Below are positions 1-3,915 of a DNA stretch of 5,195 bases, piece after piece (the first letter of the stretch is position 1; each line of letters begins with the position of its first letter). The stretch is taken from NCBI GenBank assembly GCA_002369175.1, contig DFES01000228.1, forward strand, positions 1 through 5,195, given 5' to 3'. This DNA is from Selenomonadaceae bacterium UBA3796 (lineage in GTDB: Bacteria > Bacillota > Negativicutes > Selenomonadales > Selenomonadaceae). The position numbers and the translations under genes are program-made. Under the pieces are notes generated by a model. The model was not told the origin of the DNA. It made no database searches and saw only the letters and a list, made by a program, of their open reading frames with translations.

Positions 1-66
1 TTTTGCAACCCCTCAAACGGTAAAAGACTAGGAAAAATGTGGTTGTATCAAATTTATTCAACTAAT

Positions 67-71
67 GGAGG
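67..71 (+). promoter_or_regulatory. Ribosome binding site that fixes the uppP start
   Basis: GGAGG lies 7 nt upstream of the GTG at 79. The alternative upstream ATG at 37 has only AGGAA placed 2-3 nt before it, which is too close for efficient initiation. This site therefore favours the shorter 282-residue UppP. Confidence 0.8.
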
Positions 72-78
72 CTTTTTT

Positions 79-927
79 GTGGATTTAAGTATTGTGGAAT
101 TGCTAAAAACCATCGTATTGGGTGTTGTGGAAGGTCTTACGGAATGGCTGCCCGTGAGCAGCACGGGACATATGATTCTCGTGGACGAGTTCATCAAGCT
201 GGATGTGAGCAAGGCATTCATGGATATGTTCCTTGTGGTCATCCAGTTGGGAGCGATTCTGGCCGTGGTTGTGCTGAATTTTGAAAAGCTTAACCCTTTT
301 TCCTCATGGAAGACGAAGCGGGAAAAGCAGTTGACCGTCAGCCTTTGGTGCAAGGTCTGTGTGGCCTGTGTCCCTGCGGCAGTCATCGGGCTCATGTTCA
401 ATAAGTACATGGAAGAGCATTTCATGACGGCGCCGGTGGTGGCGGGAACCCTGATATTCTATGGCATCATGTTTATTCTGGTGGAGAACTATAACAAGAA
501 CCGCCGTCCGAGGGTGCGTGACATCGATCAGTTGGATTATCGGACCGCGCTTATCATCGGCCTCTTTCAGGTGCTCTCCCTGGTGCCGGGGACTTCCCGT
601 TCCGGTGCAACGATTTTAGGCGGCATTCTCTTTGGCACTTCCCGTTATGTGGCGGCAGAATTCACATTCTTTCTGGCGATTCCCGTCATGTTCGGCGCAA
701 GCGCTTTGAAAATGGTGAAGTTCGGTTTCCATTACACGGGAGAGGAAATTCTCATCCTGATTGTGGGCATGGTGACGGCGTTTATTGTCTCCATTCTTTC
801 CATCAAATTCCTGCTCCGCTACATCAAGAACAACGATTTCAAGGCATTCGGATGGTATCGCATCGGCCTTGGGATTGTCGTGATCGCGTATCTGCTTCTG
901 GTGGGCGATCCCACCGTGGATAACTGA
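79..927 (+). CDS. uppP: Undecaprenyl-diphosphatase (UppP/BacA family)
   Basis: This integral membrane phosphatase converts undecaprenyl diphosphate to undecaprenyl phosphate, recycling the lipid carrier for peptidoglycan and surface polysaccharides; overproduction of the family gives bacitracin resistance. From the GTG at 79 the protein has 282 residues, near the usual 265-285. Both family signatures are visible: EGLTEWLPVSSTGH at residues 18-31, with the two glutamates and the histidine of the active site, and PGTSRSGAT at 170-178, with the arginine at position 174 as in E. coli. Several hydrophobic segments fit a polytopic membrane protein, for example residues 48-67, 95-107, 121-136 and 225-245. 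I chose GTG 79 over the in-frame ATG at 37 because GGAGG (67-71) lies 7 nt before it and the resulting start, (M)DLSIVELLKTIVLG, fits the family. It is the first gene of a cluster, 14 nt ahead of pth. Confidence 0.95.
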   Translation: MDLSIVELLKTIVLGVVEGLTEWLPVSSTGHMILVDEFIKLDVSKAFMDMFLVVIQLGAILAVVVLNFEKLNPFSSWKTKREKQLTVSLWCKVCVACVPAAVIGLMFNKYMEEHFMTAPVVAGTLIFYGIMFILVENYNKNRRPRVRDIDQLDYRTALIIGLFQVLSLVPGTSRSGATILGGILFGTSRYVAAEFTFFLAIPVMFGASALKMVKFGFHYTGEEILILIVGMVTAFIVSILSIKFLLRYIKNNDFKAFGWYRIGLGIVVIAYLLLVGDPTVDN

Positions 928-941
928 GACGGGAGGACATT

Positions 942-1535
942 ATGAAAATTATTGCCGGTCTTGGCAATCCGGGCGCAGAGTATGCGAAGACGAAGCATAA
1001 CGTCGGGTTCATGCTGGTGGATGCTCTGGCAGAGAGATTGGGCACGGATGATTGGCGGGAGAAGTATGAGGCGCTGGTGCTGGAAACGCGCATCGGCTCG
1101 GAGAAGGTGCTTTTGGTGAAACCCCTCACTTACATGAATGAAAGCGGGAGAGCCATCGGTCCTCTCATGAGTTGGTACAAACTGGAACCGGAGGATCTCA
1201 TCGTAGCTCATGATGACATGGACATTCCGGTGGGAACGGTTCGCATCCGCAAGAAGGGCAGCCCAGGAGGGCACAATGGCATCAAGTCGATTCTCGCCCA
1301 TCTGGGGGATGAACATTTTGCCCGTGTGCGCATCGGCATAGGACGTCCGTTGCCGGGGTGGACGGTAATTCATCACGTATTGGCGCCTTTTCTGCCGGAG
1401 GATGTTCCGAAAATCAAGGAGGCTGTCAAATACCTTCTCCCGGCGGTGGAGTGCATGGTGACGGAGGATGTGGATATGGCGATGAACAAATTCAATCCTC
1501 GCAAGAAGAAAAAGAAGGAAGAAGAGCATGAATGA
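942..1535 (+). CDS. pth: Peptidyl-tRNA hydrolase
   Basis: This cytoplasmic enzyme cleaves the ester bond of peptidyl-tRNAs that drop off the ribosome, recycling the tRNA; it is normally essential. The protein has 197 residues, typical for bacterial Pth. The N-terminal signature GLGNPGAEYAKTKHNVGF is present, with Asn9 and the catalytic His19. The substrate-binding motif PLTYMNESG holds Asn66, HDDMD holds Asp92, and GGHNG holds Asn112. These correspond to E. coli Asn10, His20, Asn68, Asp93 and Asn114. The ATG at 942 is preceded by GGGAGG (931-936) at 5 nt. The C terminus ends in a highly charged Lys/Glu run (residues 187-196); the purine-rich DNA encoding it also supplies the ribosome binding site of the next gene, whose start overlaps the pth stop by 8 nt. 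Co-transcription with uppP and the radical SAM gene is likely. Confidence 0.97.
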   Translation: MKIIAGLGNPGAEYAKTKHNVGFMLVDALAERLGTDDWREKYEALVLETRIGSEKVLLVKPLTYMNESGRAIGPLMSWYKLEPEDLIVAHDDMDIPVGTVRIRKKGSPGGHNGIKSILAHLGDEHFARVRIGIGRPLPGWTVIHHVLAPFLPEDVPKIKEAVKYLLPAVECMVTEDVDMAMNKFNPRKKKKKEEEHE

Positions 1536-2763
1536 GATCAGGGCATTGTATGCCGATGAAAAGGGTGAAATTTTTGATGCCCCGGGTTTTGCCGCCATGG
1601 GACGTGTGGGGCGGGATTCTGTTCCTTTGACCCCGGAGGATCTCATTCCATTGCCGGAGAGTGCAGATCTCATGTTTTTGCCGGGGAGGCTTGCCCTCGG
1701 AATGACCGGGGAAGGGGAGGTCATGCCCATTGCGGGACAGGCGGTTGCGGCGCTTCTTCCGGCTGGATACACGAGACTTTTCCTTCCGGCATATGAGCGG
1801 GAAGAAACGGCAGAGCTGCTGCCTCTTTACGGTTATACTGCAGTGGCGCTCTACAGAGAGGAACTTTACGCAGCCGCTATCTATACGGATGAGAATGATA
1901 AGTGGGATCCGGTGCATTACAATACACGCCAGCTCAAGAAGCTGGTGCAGCGGACGAAGAAGGACCTCAAGGGCAACCGCATTGCAGAGCAGGTGGGAAG
2001 ATGCTCTTTGGAGTGGCATTGCTGTACGGCTCAGAATCTCTTCTATCGTCGGTGGGAGGCAGGGATTCCCACATCGCCTGTCTGCAATGCCAACTGCTTC
2101 GGCTGTATTTCCCTGCAGCCGGCACAGTGCTGTCCTTCTCCCCAGAGCCGCATCACCTTCAGTCCGACACCGGAGGAGATTGCCGAGGTGGGAGTGTATC
2201 ATCTTTCCGTAGCTCCCGACGGAATCATTAGTTTTGGGCAGGGCTGTGAGGGCGAGCCATCTCTTGCGGCGGATCGCATTGCTCCGGCCATTTCCCTGAT
2301 CCGCCGACGGACGGGCAAGGGACAGATCAATATGAACTCTAATGGGGGATATACGGAAGGCGTGAAGAAAATCGTGGATGCCGGACTGGATTCCCTGCGT
2401 GTTTCCATTATCAGTGCCAGGGAACGCTCCTATGATGCTTATTATCGCGCTTCTTATCCTTTGGCATCGGTGAAGGCATCGATACGATATGCCCTGGACA
2501 AGGGTGTGTATGTCTCCCTCAATATGCTGTGCTTTCCGGGATTCAATGACAGGGAGGAAGAAGTGGAAGCCTGGCGGGAATTCTTCCGGGAGCTTCCGGT
2601 CCAGATGGTTCAGGTGCGGAACCTGAATGTTGATCCCGATGCCTTCCTGGACATTATGCCGGAGGCGGAAGGAAAGTGCCTCGGCACAAAGCGCTTCCTC
2701 CAGACGTTGCATGAGGAGTTTCCCCAGCTTGTCATTGGGAGCTTCAGCCACTCCGTCGTATGA
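1528..2763 (+). CDS. Uncharacterised cysteine-rich radical SAM protein
   Basis: This 411-residue protein is predicted to bind a [4Fe-4S] cluster and S-adenosylmethionine for radical chemistry; its substrate is unknown. The radical SAM motif is the CX3CX2C at Cys186, Cys190 and Cys193, within SPVCNANCFGCISLQP. A GQGCEGEP segment at 237-244 matches the 'GGE' SAM-contact strand of the family. NMNSNG (268-273), LRVSI (290-294) and SLNMLCFPGFND (330-341) look like successive strands of the partial TIM barrel. Residues 1 to about 155 form an N-terminal region I do not recognise. Additional cysteines flank the cluster motif at 159, 165, 166, 201 and 202 and might bind a second cluster or metal (inference). 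The ATG at 1528 overlaps the end of pth by 8 nt (ATGAATGA), with AAGGA (1515-1519) 8 nt upstream. It appears to be the last gene of the uppP-pth cluster and is followed by a strong hairpin. The superfamily assignment is firm; no specific function can be given. Confidence 0.9.
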   Translation: MNEIRALYADEKGEIFDAPGFAAMGRVGRDSVPLTPEDLIPLPESADLMFLPGRLALGMTGEGEVMPIAGQAVAALLPAGYTRLFLPAYEREETAELLPLYGYTAVALYREELYAAAIYTDENDKWDPVHYNTRQLKKLVQRTKKDLKGNRIAEQVGRCSLEWHCCTAQNLFYRRWEAGIPTSPVCNANCFGCISLQPAQCCPSPQSRITFSPTPEEIAEVGVYHLSVAPDGIISFGQGCEGEPSLAADRIAPAISLIRRRTGKGQINMNSNGGYTEGVKKIVDAGLDSLRVSIISARERSYDAYYRASYPLASVKASIRYALDKGVYVSLNMLCFPGFNDREEEVEAWREFFRELPVQMVQVRNLNVDPDAFLDIMPEAEGKCLGTKRFLQTLHEEFPQLVIGSFSHSVV

Positions 2764-2770
2764 GAATAGC

Positions 2771-2815
2771 AAGCCCCGGAACCCAGTAGCATTTTGCTAT
2801 GGGGTTCCGGGGCTT
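2771..2815. terminator. Long hairpin between convergent genes, probable bidirectional terminator
   Basis: A 14-bp perfect inverted repeat (2771-2784 with 2802-2815, AAGCCCCGGAACCC and its complement) is extended, after one mismatch, by six more pairs (2786-2791 with 2795-2800) closing a 3-nt loop. It begins 8 nt after the radical SAM stop and ends 14 nt before the stop of the convergent small gene, the classical position for a shared terminator. Neither side has a real T-tract, only the TT of the stem end on the + strand. It may therefore work with Rho or as a 3' stabilising structure rather than as a textbook intrinsic terminator. Confidence 0.7.
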
Positions 2816-2829
2816 ATGTAATAGTTTCA

Positions 2830-3090
2830 TCAATAGATGGTGTATTCCTTCCAAGGTATCTGATCCAGGCGTATGGTCTTCAGGAATTCTACGATGTCAC
2901 GACGTCCATAGAAATGGGGTGTGCCGTTGTTGTCCTGGGACATGAGGATGATCGGCATGTTCGGGAAGAACTGGGAGAGTTCCCGGCGCACCTGGACAAG
3001 GCGCGCAGTATATTGGGTCACCGAGGGCTTTACGGAAATGATGGCAAAGGTTACGCCCTGCTCTATAATGACGGCACCGTGGATTTTCAT
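2830..3090 (-). CDS. Small protein of unknown function (86 residues)
   Basis: I do not recognise this protein. It has 86 residues and no signal peptide, transmembrane segment or cysteine. A hydrophobic, possibly beta-rich first third (GAVIIEQGVTFAIISVKPSV) leads into a basic, possibly helical stretch (residues 28-41), then PNMPIILMSQDN and a C-terminal part with HFYGRRDIVEFLKTI. This alternating strand/helix look suggests a small soluble alpha/beta domain (inference). Support for it being a real gene: a perfect GAGGAGG (3098-3104) 7 nt before the ATG, a near-consensus promoter facing it, codon choice like its neighbours, and a hairpin just beyond the stop. It is convergent with the radical SAM gene and divergent from the LysM gene, sharing a regulatory region of 287 bp with the latter. 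The overlapping + strand reading frame has no such signals. Confidence 0.78.
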   Translation of the reverse strand: MKIHGAVIIEQGVTFAIISVKPSVTQYTARLVQVRRELSQFFPNMPIILMSQDNNGTPHFYGRRDIVEFLKTIRLDQIPWKEYTIY

Positions 3091-3097
3091 GGCAATG

Positions 3098-3104
3098 CCT
3101 CCTC
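3098..3104 (-). promoter_or_regulatory. Strong ribosome binding site of the small - strand gene
   Basis: Read on the - strand this is GAGGAGG, 7 nt from the ATG whose first base is 3090. It is the best ribosome binding site in the window and decides both strand and start for this otherwise unrecognised small gene. Confidence 0.85.
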
Positions 3105-3142
3105 AATCTTCCGATTTCTTTTTTTTAGCAAATTCTGTACTC

Positions 3143-3167
3143 GCGAGCAATGAAATTTTCGTCTCGC
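3143..3167 (-). other. Second small hairpin in the leader of the - strand gene
   Basis: GCGAG at 3143-3147 pairs with CTCGC at 3163-3167, with a possible short GAA/TTC pairing inside the loop. On the - strand it lies in the untranslated leader, followed by a run of eight A (3126-3119) before the ribosome binding site. The stem is short, so this is only a candidate regulatory structure. Confidence 0.35.
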
Positions 3168-3190
3168 TACAAATTGTCCGCGGTATATGC

Positions 3191-3234
3191 AGAGAGCGTA
3201 AGAGCTTTCCCTTCGGGAAATTCCAACGCTCTCT
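3191..3234. repeat. 44-bp imperfect hairpin abutting a -10 element
   Basis: The outer arms AGAGAGCGT (3191-3199) and ACGCTCTCT (3226-3234) form 9 perfect pairs. Inside them, TTTCCC (3206-3211) and GGGAAA (3215-3220) form 6 more around a 3-nt loop, with a few further pairs between the two stems. The left-facing -10 hexamer ends at 3235, directly beside the outer arm. A transcript starting near 3228 would therefore carry only part of one arm, so the element may act as DNA (operator) as well as, or instead of, RNA. No T-run follows in either direction, which argues against an intrinsic terminator. Confidence 0.6.
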
Positions 3235-3263
3235 AGTATAGCAGACTGTGAAGAAAAATTCAA
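3235..3263 (-). promoter_or_regulatory. Sigma-70-type promoter for the small - strand gene
   Basis: On the - strand there is a -35 hexamer TTGAAT (3263-3258), a 17-bp spacer and a -10 hexamer TATACT (3240-3235), with TGC before the -10 forming an extended -10. The expected start of transcription is near 3228, giving a leader of about 140 nt before the ATG at 3090. An LexA-like box lies immediately upstream of the -35. Confidence 0.75.
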
Positions 3264-3264
3264 A

Positions 3265-3278
3265 CGAAAAAATGTTCG
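3265..3278. promoter_or_regulatory. LexA/SOS-like box 1 (imperfect)
   Basis: CGAAAAAATGTTCG differs from the Gram-positive SOS core GAAC-N4-GTTC at one of eight conserved bases (GAAA instead of GAAC) and keeps the flanking C and G. It lies next to the -35 of the left-facing promoter and about 10 bp upstream of the -35 of the right-facing one, so a bound repressor could affect both. Confidence 0.45.
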
Positions 3279-3287
3279 GCAAACAGA

Positions 3288-3316
3288 TTGAAAGAATGTA
3301 TGTTCTATGCTATAAT
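3288..3316 (+). promoter_or_regulatory. Sigma-70-type promoter for the LysM gene
   Basis: TTGAAA (3288-3293), a 17-bp spacer and a perfect TATAAT (3311-3316), with TGC just before the -10 (extended -10). Expected transcription start is near 3323, about 55 nt before the ATG at 3378. A promoter this close to consensus would be strongly active unless repressed, which fits the LexA-like box that fills its spacer. Confidence 0.8.
3293..3306. promoter_or_regulatory. LexA/SOS-like box 2, between -35 and -10
   Basis: AGAATGTATGTTCT contains GAAT-GTAT-GTTC, one base away from GAAC-N4-GTTC. Its core occupies 3294-3305, inside the 17-bp spacer of the right-facing promoter, a position where a bound repressor would block RNA polymerase. 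It is the best placed of the three boxes. Confidence 0.5.
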
Positions 3317-3324
3317 CAAACAAG

Positions 3325-3338
3325 GGAACAAAAGTTTG
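3325..3338. promoter_or_regulatory. LexA/SOS-like box 3, just after the transcription start
   Basis: GGAACAAAAGTTTG contains GAAC-AAAA-GTTT, one base from GAAC-N4-GTTC; as I recall it, the Bacillus consensus tolerates a pyrimidine at the deviating position. It lies a few bases downstream of the predicted start of the LysM transcript. Its centre is 32 bp from box 2 and 60 bp from box 1. Confidence 0.45.
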
Positions 3339-3377
3339 TATAAGTGATTTGATTATGGGATGGGAGATGTGGTATCG

Positions 3378-3704
3378 ATGAAAAGCAGGTTTATCGGCGT
3401 GTTTGTATTCTTGTTTTTGCTGTTCATGGCTCCGTTGAATTTATCGAACGCTTATTTGCGAAGTACGGACTTTGAAATGATCACGATACAGGAAAATGAT
3501 AATGTGTGGTCAATCGCCGGCCGCTACACGGCGGATGAGGCGCTTGCCGCTGATCTGCGGGAGGCCATCATTGAAATCAACGCGCTGGAGAGCGACGGAA
3601 AGATACTTGTGGGACAGGTTATCCGCGTGCCCATCCTTGCAGAGGGCAAAGCAGCCCATTTTGCATACAGGAATGCATTTGCGAAGGCACGGGAGGATCC
3701 ATGA
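3378..3704 (+). CDS. Small exported LysM-domain protein, possibly YneA-like SOS division inhibitor
   Basis: This 108-residue protein begins MKSRF, followed by a hydrophobic helix (residues 6-20) that is either a signal peptide, with a possible cleavage site after SNA at 23-25, or a membrane anchor. Residues 34-85 form one LysM domain (MITIQENDNVWSIAGRY, then IIEINAL, then GQVIRVP), which binds the glycan strands of peptidoglycan. A short charged tail follows. This layout, and the length, resemble YneA of Bacillus, which halts division during the SOS response. Three LexA-like boxes around its promoter support that reading, but no LexA gene is visible, so the function is inference. A generic LysM cell-wall protein is the alternative. 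I chose ATG 3378 over the in-frame ATG at 3360 because it gives a normal signal sequence. Its ribosome binding site, GGGAG at 3362-3366, is rather far (11 nt), suggesting modest translation. Confidence 0.85.
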   Translation: MKSRFIGVFVFLFLLFMAPLNLSNAYLRSTDFEMITIQENDNVWSIAGRYTADEALAADLREAIIEINALESDGKILVGQVIRVPILAEGKAAHFAYRNAFAKAREDP

Positions 3705-3732
3705 ACGTCTGCTGCATTCCTTCTTATTGCGA

Positions 3733-3753
3733 ATTGTTTTTCTTGTTTACAAT
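3733..3753. promoter_or_regulatory. Inverted repeat over the nifJ -35 region, possible operator
   Basis: ATTGT (3733-3737) and ACAAT (3749-3753) form a 5-bp inverted repeat, and a second, tighter one, TTGT-TT-ACAA, sits at 3743-3752. Both overlap the -35 hexamer. TTGT...ACAA half-sites recall the redox repressor Rex, a known regulator of fermentative genes in Firmicutes. However, the half-site spacing does not match the Rex consensus, so this is weak. Confidence 0.25.
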
Positions 3754-3774
3754 GGTCTTTTTGAGAGGTATAAT
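3746..3774 (+). promoter_or_regulatory. Sigma-70-type promoter for nifJ
   Basis: TTTACA (3746-3751), a 17-bp spacer and a perfect TATAAT (3769-3774) lie 42-70 bp after the LysM stop. Predicted transcription start is near 3781, leaving a leader of about 135 nt before nifJ. A promoter this strong fits a central fermentation enzyme and implies that nifJ is transcribed separately from the LysM gene. Confidence 0.75.
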
Positions 3775-3780
3775 ATATAC

Positions 3781-3915
3781 TGTATGAAGAACTGGGGGTA
3801 GAATTCGGCAGAATTGCATATGTGGATTGCAGGAAGGGAACTCGTATGCATCCGAAATCGAAACGCCAGTGATGTAGATCAGTAGTGTGTGTAATAGAGG
3901 GGAGCAATTCTAAAC
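3781..3915 (+). other. Long untranslated leader of nifJ
   Basis: This stretch of about 135 nt separates the predicted transcription start from the nifJ ATG. I recognise no riboswitch. The only repeat seen is a weak one, TGCATA (3815-3820) with TATGCA (3845-3850). AGGGGAG at 3898-3904 is the probable ribosome binding site, 11 nt from the ATG, a longer spacing than usual. No terminator hairpin for the LysM gene is obvious between 3705 and 3745. Confidence 0.4.

Noticed and set aside
1..66. Promoter for the uppP cluster at the left edge
   Set aside because: TTGCAA at 3-8 has no acceptable -10 hexamer at 16-18 bp. The true promoter is probably outside the window or not of the standard type.
37..78. 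Upstream ATG that would lengthen UppP by 14 residues
   Set aside because: AGGAA is only 2-3 nt away from this ATG, while GTG 79 has GGAGG at 7 nt and a family-like N terminus.
819..1772. Open frame on the - strand opposite uppP end, pth and the start of the radical SAM gene
   Set aside because: It spans three well-supported + strand reading regions and has no recognisable protein signature.
1492..2772. Long open frame on the - strand opposite the radical SAM gene (426 codons)
   Set aside because: It is a by-product of GC-biased codon use in the + strand gene. It has no recognisable domain and contradicts the clear CX3CX2C protein on the + strand.
2794..3153. 119-codon open frame on the + strand opposite the small unknown gene
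   Set aside because: It starts inside the terminator-like hairpin with no ribosome binding site, whereas the - strand gene has GAGGAGG at the right distance and a promoter.
3091..3240. T-box riboswitch in the leader of the small - strand gene
   Set aside because: The - strand contains AGAGAGC and ACCGCGG, which recall T-box pieces, but the GGTGG half of the T-box bulge is absent, stem I would be far too short, there is no terminator with a T-run, and the downstream gene is not an amino acid or tRNA-synthetase gene.
3360..3377. Upstream ATG that would lengthen the LysM protein by 6 residues
   Set aside because: No ribosome binding site precedes it, and the acidic MGDVVS start would sit in front of an otherwise normal signal sequence beginning MKSRF.
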